Translations under genes and position numbers: made by a program | Shown: positions 39,166-47,721 of the stretch, in pieces | How the letters are laid out: the number at the start of each line of letters is the position of its first letter | Numbering within the stretch: the first letter of the stretch is position 1 | The notes under the pieces: model-generated | Seen by the model: the letters and a program-made list of their open reading frames with translations, nothing else | Database searches by the model: none | What the model was told of the DNA's origin: nothing | Origin: a virus | Virus record (IMG/VR): IMGVR_UViG_3300025012_000031 | Coordinates: 91,099 to 155,098 of that record | Strand: one strand, 5' to 3' | DNA length: 64,000 nt

Positions 39166-39900
39166 TTAAGGGTTGTACTTATCAAGATCGCTAAATGAAA
39201 TTATATCCCTGAATAAGCAGATGAATTTTTCATCGAGCCGCAGATCACAGTGATAGTGTCCCATCAACCAATACTTGAATTTTGTACTTCTCCTTATGTC
39301 CTCGAGTATACTTTCGGTGTGATCGAATTGCTTGATTAAATTTCTGATAGTTGCAATCTGATCTTTCCGTGTAGATGGCGCAGTATGAGTCAGGACGAAG
39401 TCGACTTTGAATTTATGTTTAGCTAAATTCTCGAAAGCAAAGTCAATTTCCTCGGCCGATGGGGTTTCTTTCGTCCAAATCGATTTAACACCCGTCTTTA
39501 GGAAGTCAGCCTCACGTTCGTGTTTGTCGACTGATTTGGCTCCACCCATTGTGAAGAACTTCAAACCGTCGATGATATAGACCCGGCCTCGCCGTAGATG
39601 ATAAATTGATTCACTGACCTTCCCGACATCTGCACCATATTTAAATACCGTTGGAAGTGTCGCAAGAGCATCGTGATCTTCGTGGTTGCCGTCAATGAAA
39701 AGGATGGTGAAATTGCAATTCTCTAACACCCCACGAATAGCAGCTTCCGTGAGTGGCCGTTTCTGTGTATTGAAAAATAACCCGGTGTCTCCAAGCAGAA
39801 TCAATTTGTCCGCCTTGGTGAGTTGTTGGTTATCTGCATTGAACTTGAGTAATTTCTCAAGATCGTAATAGCCGTGATTGTCTGCTCCGAAATAAATCAT
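39166..39900 (-). CDS. metallophosphoesterase, 244 aa
   Basis: Start at ATG with AAAAAGGA. Calcineurin-like blocks: FGADNHGYYD (D-x-H), LLGDTGLF (G-D), IDGNHED (G-N-H-E/D), FVLTHTAPS and GHYHCDLRL (G-H-x-H). Substrate unknown. It is convergent with the PARP-like gene and coupled to the zinc-ribbon gene upstream. Confidence 0.85.
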   Translation of the reverse strand: MIYFGADNHGYYDLEKLLKFNADNQQLTKADKLILLGDTGLFFNTQKRPLTEAAIRGVLENCNFTILFIDGNHEDHDALATLPTVFKYGADVGKVSESIYHLRRGRVYIIDGLKFFTMGGAKSVDKHEREADFLKTGVKSIWTKETPSAEEIDFAFENLAKHKFKVDFVLTHTAPSTRKDQIATIRNLIKQFDHTESILEDIRRSTKFKYWLMGHYHCDLRLDEKFICLFRDIISFSDLDKYNP

Positions 39901-40052
39901 ATTCCTTTTTCCCCACATTTTGGACATTCTGTATCAGGAACGTGAAGTGCGAATCCTCGAACATATTTCTCTTGGTGACGCATAACACAACGTTCCGTTT
40001 TTATCGGAACAACCTTCTCGCCACATGCTCTACATATCTTCGTATCGCTCAT
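39897..40052 (-). CDS. small zinc-ribbon protein, 51 aa
   Basis: Two Cys pairs (CRACGEK and CPKCGEKG) flank a basic middle. The stop overlaps the start of the phosphoesterase gene (ATGA). Driven by promoter 40082. Confidence 0.7.
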   Translation of the reverse strand: MSDTKICRACGEKVVPIKTERCVMRHQEKYVRGFALHVPDTECPKCGEKGI

Positions 40053-40081
40053 CTATAATCTCCGATCACTAATTTGAAATA

Positions 40082-40110
40082 AATATAACATATAAGAGGA
40101 TGAATGTCAA
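40082..40110 (-). promoter_or_regulatory. sigma-70-type promoter (leftward)
   Basis: Minus strand TTGACA, 17 bases, TATATT. It is divergent from the tandem promoters at 40124 and 40227. Confidence 0.8.
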
Positions 40111-40123
40111 TCATTATTTTCTA

Positions 40124-40152
40124 TTGACAGAAGATAATTCTTGTGTTATAAT
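40124..40152 (+). promoter_or_regulatory. consensus promoter P1 (rightward)
   Basis: TTGACA, 17 bases, TATAAT, both hexamers perfect. The transcribed sequence is the first copy of a 44-base repeat, followed by a potential hairpin (AAAAGATT/AATCTTTT) and T-rich tract that could end a short RNA near 40206. Confidence 0.88.
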
Positions 40153-40292
40153 AGAACCGTGTTCGCCGGAGAAAAGATTAATAGGGACCGTGTAGCAAAT
40201 CTTTTTCGTAGTGGTGTATTTTTCTATTGACATTCATCTGATTTGCTGTTATAATAGAACCGTGTTCGCCGGAGAAAAGATTAATAGGGACC
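40146..40292 (+). repeat. 44-base direct repeat: two copies of a promoter -10 plus leader
   Basis: Copies at 40146-40189 and 40249-40292 are identical. Each starts at the -10 and runs into the transcript through CCGTGTTCGCCGG and GAAAAGATTAATAGGGACC. Downstream the copies diverge. The first can pair AAAAGATT with AATCTTTT; the second can pair TAGGGAC with GTCCCTA. These 312 bases hold no protein gene. They may encode small RNAs or a regulatory leader for uvsY. Confidence 0.8.
40227..40255 (+). promoter_or_regulatory. consensus promoter P2 (rightward) with TTTTTCTA box
   Basis: TTGACA, 17 bases, TATAAT, preceded by TATTTTTCTA. The leader runs about 100 bases to uvsY and contains the TAGGGAC/GTCCCTA hairpin. 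Confidence 0.88.
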
Positions 40293-40327
40293 TTGGAGAA
40301 ATCCTCGAGTCCCTATATTAGTATCTT

Positions 40328-40335
40328 GATAAATA
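40328..40335 (+). promoter_or_regulatory. late-type promoter box before uvsY
   Basis: GATAAATA, 30 bases before the uvsY ATG, in the context CTTGATAAATATAAC. Confidence 0.5.
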
Positions 40336-40364
40336 TAACAAATTAAATAACTTGGGAGTAAATT

Positions 40365-40802
40365 ATGGAAATGACACTGTCTGAACAGAGGGACAAAATC
40401 ATCGAAAAGTTCCAAGAACTCAAAGCCAAATCGGTTAGTGATGTCAAATTTGACAGGGGTTCGTTGGAAAAATCTTTCGACTGTACGATGAAAATCGCGT
40501 GGTGGATAAACATGCGAACGGAATGGTCTAAGGCTTTTAGGACCTACGAGTACAAGCGAAACAACGCTTGGAAGAAAGCTTATGAGTACTATCGTACGGA
40601 GTATCAACTTAAACTTGAGACGAAAGAAGAGTTTAAGCTTATGGTCGACTCCGATCCTGACTACTTCGAAGCAGCCGAACTAACGAAACTTGTTCAAGAG
40701 ATCATCAACTTCATTGATTCTGTAATTGATAATATGAAAGCCCGGCAGTGGGAGATAAAAAATTGCATGGAGTGGCAAAAGTTTACTAATGGTGTGGGTT
40801 AA
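40365..40802 (+). CDS. uvsY: UvsY-like recombination mediator
   Basis: 145 residues, helical and charged, close to T4 UvsY in length and layout: N-terminal helix, FDCTMKIAWWINMRTEWSKAF, a KKAYEYYRTEY segment, and C-terminal IDSVIDNMKARQWEIKNCMEWQKF, matching the UvsY end (AIKSRGFAIKH). UvsY helps load UvsX on gp32-covered DNA. Its neighbourhood (uvsW, 47/46, uvsX) supports the call. The 3' end overlaps a convergent HEG by 17 bases. Confidence 0.85.
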   Translation: MEMTLSEQRDKIIEKFQELKAKSVSDVKFDRGSLEKSFDCTMKIAWWINMRTEWSKAFRTYEYKRNNAWKKAYEYYRTEYQLKLETKEEFKLMVDSDPDYFEAAELTKLVQEIINFIDSVIDNMKARQWEIKNCMEWQKFTNGVG

Positions 40803-41523
40803 TCTTATATGAGTTTAACGACCAACCTTCTGTTGTTGATTTAAGTGTATGGTCATTTTTATAAACAACAGGACCCGAATTCATAAATTTAGTCAATCTT
40901 GTGGCTGAAATATTGTTATCACTACAGAATTTAACGAAGTTACATTTGAGGGTGAATTTGAATGTAATTCCATTCGGGGATGTCATTTCATATATTTTTG
41001 ATTGTGAATTATTTTCTCCTGAATTTAGTTCTCTTTGTCGTTGTTTATATTCTTCTGTATGCTTCTTTCCGTAAAATGGATTGCTTTCGTTAAATTGATT
41101 CAGTCTACGCCATTTAGATGTTCCTAGTTTACGTCCCTTCATTCTTTCTCTAGTTTCATTTTTGTGCTTCTTACCGAAGAATGGATTTTTACTTCCCGTC
41201 ATCGCCAAACTTATCTTTAATTTCGAAGAATCATCGTGATAAATTGAAGACTTATCTCCTTTCATCAAATTATACCCACCTACAGAGACATGCGTATTAA
41301 ATAATTCAATGAAATGTGCTTCTTTTTCACAAAGATCTTGCCCATTAAATGAAATATAGATAATGTCTTTTCTGAAATTCTCTTTCCCATACTTTTTAAA
41401 AGCATTACGAATTAATATACCAGAACCTAGATACCCGTCATCCAATACAGTGGTTCGATGCTGTCCCACATATGACTTGTTATTAATAATATTTGTTGTT
41501 TTATAGATTAGATGATATTGCAT
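40786..41523 (-). CDS. GIY-YIG homing endonuclease with NUMOD3 motifs
   Basis: 245 residues, on the strand opposite to its neighbours. The N-terminal LIYKTTNIINNKSYVGQH start, LGSGILIRNAFKKYG and KEAHFIELFNTH give the GIY-YIG domain. Two NUMOD3-like units follow (GSKNPFFGKKHKNETRERMKG, here with SNPFYGKKHTEEYKQ). It sits between uvsY and uvsW without visible damage to either. Hairpin and late box at 41535-41570. Confidence 0.9.
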   Translation of the reverse strand: MQYHLIYKTTNIINNKSYVGQHRTTVLDDGYLGSGILIRNAFKKYGKENFRKDIIYISFNGQDLCEKEAHFIELFNTHVSVGGYNLMKGDKSSIYHDDSSKLKISLAMTGSKNPFFGKKHKNETRERMKGRKLGTSKWRRLNQFNESNPFYGKKHTEEYKQRQRELNSGENNSQSKIYEMTSPNGITFKFTLKCNFVKFCSDNNISATRLTKFMNSGPVVYKNDHTLKSTTEGWSLNSYKINPHH

Positions 41524-41534
41524 GAAACATCTCC

Positions 41535-41570
41535 GATAAATATTAAAGGCCGTGCTGTTAATATTTATTC
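41535..41570. promoter_or_regulatory. palindromic hairpin carrying late boxes on both strands
   Basis: Perfect eleven-pair stem ATAAATATTAA/TTAATATTTAT with an eleven-base loop. On the minus strand it holds AATAAATA (41562-41569) and abuts the HEG ribosome site (GGAG at 41531-41534). On the plus strand it gives GATAAATA (41535-41542), a possible late start for uvsW. Confidence 0.6.
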
Positions 41571-41587
41571 ATATTAGGATATACATT

Positions 41588-43081
41588 ATGTCAGATATCA
41601 AGGTTCATAAGGTAAATGAGTCAACAATTTTTATAGAAACAACCAATCTTAAGATTTCTAAAGAAATATCAAATTACTTCACCGTAAAGGCCCCTAACTA
41701 TAGGTTCTCGCCTAAATATCGCCAAGGGTTCTGGGATGGGAACATTAGGTTCTTCTCTACTATGGACGCGACTCTTGCGATCGGATTAACGGAAGAACTG
41801 AAAAACTTTGCTCGCGGTGGTGACTATTCGATCAAGCTGAACTTCGAAGATGGGTTCTCGATGGAACCCGAGGAGTTTCGTAAGTTTGTTGATATGCTCA
41901 ACATCGTCGTTCCTGGCGGCGGTAAGCCGAGGAACTACCAGATAGCGGCTGCTTGGGATGCTATTACAAAACGAAGGATTTCTTTAGAGATTCCTACATC
42001 TGGTGGTAAGACACTCGTCAGCTACATTGTTGCTCGATTCATGCAGTTGACTGGCCGAAAGATGCTGATGGTTGTTCCAACAACTTCTCTTGTCGAGCAG
42101 ACATTCTCTGACTGGTATACGTACGGTTGGTATGACATCGACAAACATGTTCACCGCATCTACGGCGGACAGAAGAAAGTGTACGATGCTCCTATTATTG
42201 TTTCAACATGGCAGAGCCTTTACAAAGACAAAGAGCTGTTCTCTGTTTTTGATACACTCCTCGTAGACGAAGCCCACCTAGCAAAAGCAACCTCCTTGAA
42301 GAATATATCCGCGTGGTGTACAAGCGCTGCGCACCGCATCGGTATGTCCGGTACTTATCCTGATGCTGGTAATGCTGACTATCTTACCGTTGTCGGTGCT
42401 CTTGGGCCAATCAAGAAGTACATCACATATCAAGAGATGGCTGATAAGGGATATATTGCAAGGTTGAAGATATTCTCTGTCATTCTTGATTACGACCAAG
42501 AGTTCAGAATGAGGATTAAGAATGAGTGTTATAAGGATTATCCTGGCGAGGGCGATCTTATACATAATCATCCTGGTCGGAATATGTTCATCTCAAAGCT
42601 AGTCAATAATTTAGACAAGAACGTGTTGATTCTTTTCACGAAGATCGAGAAGCACGGCCTTGTGTTGAAGAAACACCTCGAGCAGCACTGTAAGGAAAAG
42701 TCGATCATTTACATTGACGGCGACACCCCGACTATGGAGCGAGAACGGTTCAGGCGAATTGCCGAGGAAAGAAACGATCTCGTCATCCTTGCTTCATATG
42801 GTACATTCTCTACGGGTATTTCTATCAAGAATATTCACCATGTTATCTTTGCATCTGGTTACAAGTCAAAGTATAAAGTTCTTCAATCAATCGGTCGTGG
42901 ATTACGAAAAATGAAAGATAAATTCGTCATCCATCTGTATGATTTGATAGATGATTGTAAGACAAAGAAAAAAGGCGAACCGGCATACATTAACTATTCT
43001 CTTCAGCACTACGATGAACGTAAAATTCTTTATGAAAACAACAACTTCGAGAATAAAGAAATGCGGTACCCAATTAAGTAA
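41588..43081 (+). CDS. uvsW: UvsW-like DNA/RNA helicase
   Basis: 497 residues from the ATG at 41588. N-terminal UvsW-specific domain (RFSPKYRQGFWDGNIRFF), then SF2 helicase motifs: Walker A IPTSGGKT, LMVVPTTSLVEQ, DEAH (LVDEAHL), GMSGTYPD and motif VI SIGRGLRKM. UvsW reverses forks, unwinds R-loops and shifts phage replication from origin to recombination mode. Confidence 0.95.
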   Translation: MSDIKVHKVNESTIFIETTNLKISKEISNYFTVKAPNYRFSPKYRQGFWDGNIRFFSTMDATLAIGLTEELKNFARGGDYSIKLNFEDGFSMEPEEFRKFVDMLNIVVPGGGKPRNYQIAAAWDAITKRRISLEIPTSGGKTLVSYIVARFMQLTGRKMLMVVPTTSLVEQTFSDWYTYGWYDIDKHVHRIYGGQKKVYDAPIIVSTWQSLYKDKELFSVFDTLLVDEAHLAKATSLKNISAWCTSAAHRIGMSGTYPDAGNADYLTVVGALGPIKKYITYQEMADKGYIARLKIFSVILDYDQEFRMRIKNECYKDYPGEGDLIHNHPGRNMFISKLVNNLDKNVLILFTKIEKHGLVLKKHLEQHCKEKSIIYIDGDTPTMERERFRRIAEERNDLVILASYGTFSTGISIKNIHHVIFASGYKSKYKVLQSIGRGLRKMKDKFVIHLYDLIDDCKTKKKGEPAYINYSLQHYDERKILYENNNFENKEMRYPIK

Positions 43082-43107
43082 GGATGATGTGAAAACCTTT
43101 ATTTTTG

Positions 43108-43136
43108 TTGACTTTCTTTATGGTTTTTGTTATAAT
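43108..43136 (+). promoter_or_regulatory. sigma-70-type promoter before gene 55
   Basis: TTGACT, 17 bases, TATAAT. It gives gene 55 an early/middle transcript independent of late transcription. Confidence 0.82.
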
Positions 43137-43163
43137 AACTAACTTAAGTAAATGGAGGTACAC

Positions 43164-43823
43164 ATGGATATTCCACTTAGAAAACCCGCAAGAGAAAAAG
43201 AACATTATGTCAACAATAAAGAGTTCACCGCTGCCGTTAGCGAGTGGGCCAGATTAGTTAAAAAAGCGAAGAAAGAAGGCACGGAAATTCCTCCAGTGAC
43301 AACTTATATCGCAGGCTGTATTATGAAGATCACCGAGCGGTATTCAAAGAAACCGAACTTCTCTGGTTATACATACCTTGACGAGATGAAATCAAATGCA
43401 ATCTTTCTCAGCTTGAAGTATGCCCATAACTTTGACCCAGAGAAATCTTCGAATGCATTTGCCTATTTCACCACCGTTATCAACAATGCTTTCATTGCTA
43501 TCATCAACAGCGAGAACAAGTATGCGGCCCTGAAGTTCAATGTTTTCAAGGAACAAGAGTTCAATAAGATCGGCGGCAACGACTATCGGAATATTCGCCT
43601 CGGTGAAGATGACGATGAAAGTAATTCATTTTTTGAGGATGATGTTTTTTCAGAAGAAAGAACCGCTCTTGATGAGCTGAATGAAAAGAAACTAAAGGAA
43701 GACCTCGCTCTTGCCGAAATTGATGAGGTGATGCCTGACATTGAGGAGCTGATCGAATCAGGTGAGTTTGTAGAGCTTCTTGATCTTGATCCTGATGACG
43801 AATTAGATGAAGAAATTCAATAA
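43164..43823 (+). CDS. 55: late-transcription sigma factor, T4 gp55-like
   Basis: 219 residues; start with GGAGG. N-terminal half similar to sigma region 2: ITERYSKKPNFSGYTYLDEMKSNAIF ... NFDPEKSSNAFAYFTTVINNAF. The C-terminal part is highly acidic (DELDEEIQ end), longer than in T4. gp55 directs host RNA polymerase to TATAAATA late promoters, boxes seen repeatedly in this window. Tight operon with 47 and 46. Confidence 0.92.
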   Translation: MDIPLRKPAREKEHYVNNKEFTAAVSEWARLVKKAKKEGTEIPPVTTYIAGCIMKITERYSKKPNFSGYTYLDEMKSNAIFLSLKYAHNFDPEKSSNAFAYFTTVINNAFIAIINSENKYAALKFNVFKEQEFNKIGGNDYRNIRLGEDDDESNSFFEDDVFSEERTALDELNEKKLKEDLALAEIDEVMPDIEELIESGEFVELLDLDPDDELDEEIQ

Positions 43824-43832
43824 GGTGTAAAA

Positions 43833-44957
43833 ATGATTCCTATCGTAAGTGATACACATTTTGGGAGCAAATCATTCAACAAGGGCATCTTTGAATTAAT
43901 GATGCTTTTCTTCGAGAAACAATTCTTCCCATTCCTGTTGAAGAACAAAGTCAAAGATGTGCTGCATCTCGGCGACGTGTTTCACAATAGGAATATCATC
44001 GATCTATACATCCTCCAGCAGGTTAAACAGCGCTTCTTTCAATTCTTTGAAGACAACAACATCAACCTCCACATCGTTGTCGGTAATCATGACATCTACT
44101 ACAAAACGACTATTGAATATAATGCTCTTGTAGAGAACACAAAAGAATTCAAGAACATCATAATCTACGACAAACCGACAAAGGAAACGATTGGTAGGTA
44201 CACAGTCAATCTCGTGCCGTGGGTTATAAATTACGAAAAGGACCTCGATCTTAGTGTGAACGCCGATATCTGTTGCGGTCATTTTGATATCCAAGGTTTT
44301 AAGATGACCAAGACACAACTATCAGAAGAAGGTGCTGATAGTGAAATGTTCAAGAAATATCCTCTCGTTTTCTCTGGGCATTATCATGTACATGGATCAA
44401 AGGATAACATTCACTATGTCGGTACACCCTATCAAATCAACTGGGCCGACTATGATGAAGACAAGGGCTTCTACGTTCTCAAAGAAGATTTTAAATATGA
44501 GTTCATTCAGAACGAAACAAATGCTCGATTTCTTAAACTTTACTATGACGAGATTGATGATCGCGTTTCTGTTCGTGTCGGTGGACTTATTAGAGGAAGG
44601 GTTGTAGAACTCAAGAATATCAATGAGGCAATTGAACTGGCCTCCAACAACTATGTCCGCCTGATAACAAACAATGTAATGAACAAAACCATGCTAGATG
44701 CATTCTGGACATCTCTAACCCGTGTTTCTAGGGACGATTATAAAATAGAAATCCTTGACGCAAATGAAGTTATCGAATCATTTGACGTTAGCGAACTTGA
44801 AGAGCAGATTCAATGTGAAAGCGATGTATTCTCTACTGTCAGAACATTCCTTGACGGTATGGAGTTTGAGAAAGACATTGACAAGAGTGTTCTGTTGGGG
44901 CTCTTCGAATCTCTTTATAAAGAAGCTTCAGAAATCACAGACGACGGTGAAATTTAA
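43833..44957 (+). CDS. 47: recombination nuclease subunit gp47 (Mre11/SbcD-like)
   Basis: 374 residues. Phosphoesterase motifs SDTHFG, HLGDVFHNR, VVGNHDIY, CGHFDIQG and FSGHYHVHG in order. Forms the DNA end-resection complex with gp46. Its stop overlaps the gene 46 start (TAATG). Confidence 0.95.
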   Translation: MIPIVSDTHFGSKSFNKGIFELMMLFFEKQFFPFLLKNKVKDVLHLGDVFHNRNIIDLYILQQVKQRFFQFFEDNNINLHIVVGNHDIYYKTTIEYNALVENTKEFKNIIIYDKPTKETIGRYTVNLVPWVINYEKDLDLSVNADICCGHFDIQGFKMTKTQLSEEGADSEMFKKYPLVFSGHYHVHGSKDNIHYVGTPYQINWADYDEDKGFYVLKEDFKYEFIQNETNARFLKLYYDEIDDRVSVRVGGLIRGRVVELKNINEAIELASNNYVRLITNNVMNKTMLDAFWTSLTRVSRDDYKIEILDANEVIESFDVSELEEQIQCESDVFSTVRTFLDGMEFEKDIDKSVLLGLFESLYKEASEITDDGEI

Positions 44958-46678
44958 TGTTAATTTTTAAAGAACTTACATATAAGAACTTCCTTTCATA
45001 CGGCAATGTTCCAACAACATTCCACTTTGCATCCGGCATCACGAGGATACGAGGAGAGAACGGTGCCGGTAAGAGTTCGTGTATTCTTGATCCACTGTTC
45101 TTTGCTCTATTCGGCAAACCGTACCGCAAGAAACAGAAGCTTGAACATTTGATTAATGCGATAAACAAAAAGGACTTAGAGGTTTCCCTTCTATTTGAAA
45201 GTGGATCATCCGTCTACAGGATTGAGCGAGGAATCAAACCTCATTACTTTAGGATGTTTAAGGATGATGAACTGATTGACATCTCTTCCCATAAGAAGGA
45301 TTATCAGCAACATCTTGAAGAAGACATACTACACTTCAATGAAAACATCTTTGACCAAACCGTTGCCAAGTCGCTAACAAAGAACATATCGTTTCTTGCT
45401 CTCTCAAAGTATGAGAAACGTAACATCGCCGAGGGAATTTTCAACATTGAAATTTTCTCAGTGATGAATCGGTTAGCAAAAGAAAATGTCACGAAGCTTG
45501 AGGATAAAATCTCCAAGGTCATGGCTGACATTCAACACTGTAAGGTATTGATCGAGCGGGAAGTTGTTAACCTTGATCGTCTAAAGAGTATTAAAGAGAA
45601 GATGGACGCCGATACGACGAAGGAAAAGGAACGAATTCTTGCCCAGATAGAAGATGATAAACAGAAATTAAATACATTCACCGAAGCACTCCAGAAAATT
45701 GATTTCTACAAGAACGAAAAGGCTGTTGCCACGGAGAAGTTAAAGTCAATCACCGCTCAGATAAAGGCTACAAAAAAGGATCGTGATGATCTCTCCATTG
45801 CAATTCAATTAGCAGAAAAGAAACTGGAATTGTTCACGAAAACATGTCCTGGTTGTGCCAAACTTGAAGACATTAATACAGGAAGCAGTTTTGAAGTAAA
45901 ACGGGAAAAATATACAGAGATCATCGAGAACTTAAAGGTATTGGTTACAGATCAAGAGGCAACGCAGAATAACATTTCAAAGCTTGACTCGATCATCAAC
46001 AACGAACGATTCGTTAAGAACAGTATTGATGGGCTTCGTAAGAATATAACTAATCTTGAAAATACTCTTAAAGAACAAAACACTCGAGAGAATATTGTCA
46101 TTGATGAAAGTGTTCTGATAGAATACAAGAAGAAGCGCCTTGACAAAGAGAAGGATTATAACAGTCTCAGCCGCTCAAAGAAACACATGGCTGTCATCCG
46201 CAATCTGTTGGCCGATGAGGGTATCAAGTCATTCATCATCAAACGATATCTTCCGTACATCAACAAATTGCTTAACACCTACCTTCAGAAATTTCAATCG
46301 GACATTCTGTTTTATTTTGACACCGAGTTCAACGAAGTCATTGGTACGCGTAATAAAGAGAAATTTAATTACTACTCTTTCTCTGAAGGTCAGAAGAGAA
46401 GAATCGACATGGCTATTCTATTCTCGTTCTTGGAGTTCTGTAAGATCAAGAATCGCAAATCTGACACGAATCTTTTGGTTCTTGATGAAATCACCGCAGG
46501 AGTAGATGCCAACGGCGAAAATATGCTGTATGACATACTTCGGGAGATTGTTCATAAGGAAGGTAAGGAAATTGTCACTGTTAGTCATTCAATGGCTATA
46601 GATTCTGATAAGATTGATAACTGTTATGACGTTAGAATGGAAAAAGGTTTCTCTATCCTCACCAGAGCAGAATCATAA
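44957..46678 (+). CDS. 46: recombination ATPase subunit gp46 (Rad50/SbcC-like)
   Basis: 573 residues. Walker A RGENGAGKSS near residue 31, a long coiled coil with a zinc hook CPGC in the middle, the ABC signature FSEGQKRRIDMA and Walker B LLVLDEITAGVD, ending with TVSHS. Together with gp47 it resects DNA ends for recombination-dependent replication. Confidence 0.96.
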   Translation: MLIFKELTYKNFLSYGNVPTTFHFASGITRIRGENGAGKSSCILDPLFFALFGKPYRKKQKLEHLINAINKKDLEVSLLFESGSSVYRIERGIKPHYFRMFKDDELIDISSHKKDYQQHLEEDILHFNENIFDQTVAKSLTKNISFLALSKYEKRNIAEGIFNIEIFSVMNRLAKENVTKLEDKISKVMADIQHCKVLIEREVVNLDRLKSIKEKMDADTTKEKERILAQIEDDKQKLNTFTEALQKIDFYKNEKAVATEKLKSITAQIKATKKDRDDLSIAIQLAEKKLELFTKTCPGCAKLEDINTGSSFEVKREKYTEIIENLKVLVTDQEATQNNISKLDSIINNERFVKNSIDGLRKNITNLENTLKEQNTRENIVIDESVLIEYKKKRLDKEKDYNSLSRSKKHMAVIRNLLADEGIKSFIIKRYLPYINKLLNTYLQKFQSDILFYFDTEFNEVIGTRNKEKFNYYSFSEGQKRRIDMAILFSFLEFCKIKNRKSDTNLLVLDEITAGVDANGENMLYDILREIVHKEGKEIVTVSHSMAIDSDKIDNCYDVRMEKGFSILTRAES

Positions 46679-46681
46679 AGA

Positions 46682-46689
46682 TATAAATA
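46682..46689 (+). promoter_or_regulatory. late promoter box TATAAATA
   Basis: Exact T4 late -10 sequence just after gene 46, 35 bases before the 72-residue gene. It would give late transcription of the small genes and uvsX. Confidence 0.7.
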
Positions 46690-46723
46690 ACGTATAACAT
46701 AAAAGAAAGTATGACACTTACTC

Positions 46724-46942
46724 ATGGAAAACATTAAGCTACTAAAAATTTTTGCAAAAAGAGCCGGCATCACTACCAGACAAGCAAGGGTGGTGTGGGA
46801 TAACAATGTGAATAGGCTGGTTGCAGAAGGCCACGCTCAATCTGACAGACTATTCATCCAGGATGTTGTTATTGCCGTGCGAAAAGAACTTAATGTACAT
46901 GAGAATACAGCCACTCTTGAAAAATTTAAAAAATATCTATAG
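46724..46942 (+). CDS. small hypothetical protein, 72 aa
   Basis: Starts MENIKLLKIFAKRAGITTRQARVVWD, a helix-turn-helix-like start, followed by IQDVVIAVRKELN. May be a small DNA-binding protein (it faintly resembles a HU or toxin-antidote fold), but this is not certain. Confidence 0.65.
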   Translation: MENIKLLKIFAKRAGITTRQARVVWDNNVNRLVAEGHAQSDRLFIQDVVIAVRKELNVHENTATLEKFKKYL

Positions 46943-46953
46943 GAGATAAAGCA

Positions 46954-47139
46954 ATGGCAAGAATTAAGATAATGGGTTACCCCGTTATTGAAGAAGCTGT
47001 CTTTACTGATGTTGAGCTAACCCCGCTCATTAGTTTACTCAAGGTTAGTGGAAAAATTCAAACAGATCATCCGGTTGATGCTCTACGACCGTTTGAAATA
47101 ATCATTCACCCAGATAGGATAGAATCTTATTTGGAATAA
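46954..47139 (+). CDS. small hypothetical protein, 61 aa
   Basis: Beta-rich with PVIEEAVFTDVELTPLISLL and ending HPDRIESYLE. GGAG ribosome site. Not recognised. Confidence 0.65.
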   Translation: MARIKIMGYPVIEEAVFTDVELTPLISLLKVSGKIQTDHPVDALRPFEIIIHPDRIESYLE

Positions 47140-47163
47140 CAAACGAAGGAGATAAATGAACGT

Positions 47164-47709
47164 ATGATTAACAACACAACCATTGCTTGGAATTTTCACG
47201 ATGCTTTTAATATTTCATCCATATTCAATAAATTAGAGCGAATAGGCCGAAACTTTTTAAATGTCAAAACTAACCCAGACGGTCTTGAAGGTTCAAAAAG
47301 ATTCGTCTCGGACATGATTCATAACCTCAACCACCAAGCAATCCTTTCTCACTTCCTCATCACTATCGTATTACAAGAATCCCCCGAACACGAAGAAGAT
47401 CGTTTGACAATTCAAAGATACTTGACATGCTTTCCTGGAGCAGTCGTCAATGGTAATGTGATCACCATGACGCTACTCGGTTGGCGAACATTCTTCAAGA
47501 GTGAGGTCGAGGTTTCTTTATCAAATGAGGCCATCCATTTCTTTGCAATGGACCTCGCCTGTAAATTTGAAAAGGAAATCCCAATTGTGTTTGATGATAT
47601 TGCAAGTTGTTATAGAGTTGCACATAGTCATTGGGCACCGGCCGCCGGAATCAATAAAGGCAAAATTGCACCAATGGTGCATTTATCAACCACCGCGAAT
47701 ATGCATTAA
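47164..47709 (+). CDS. hypothetical protein, 181 aa
   Basis: Helical protein with NPDGLEGSKRFVSDMIHNLNH, a strand-turn VVNGNVITMTLLGW, and a His-rich end (YRVAHSHWAPAAGINKGK). The middle has a faint ThyX-like look (LLGW...EAIHFFAMDL), but the ThyX motif is absent. Sits just before uvsX. Confidence 0.7.
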   Translation: MINNTTIAWNFHDAFNISSIFNKLERIGRNFLNVKTNPDGLEGSKRFVSDMIHNLNHQAILSHFLITIVLQESPEHEEDRLTIQRYLTCFPGAVVNGNVITMTLLGWRTFFKSEVEVSLSNEAIHFFAMDLACKFEKEIPIVFDDIASCYRVAHSHWAPAAGINKGKIAPMVHLSTTANMH

Positions 47710-47721
47710 GGAGAAAAACAA

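Noticed and set aside
47164-47709. Possible ThyX thymidylate synthase
   Set aside because: The R-H-R-x7-S type motif and FAD-binding residues are absent; only a vague helical resemblance.
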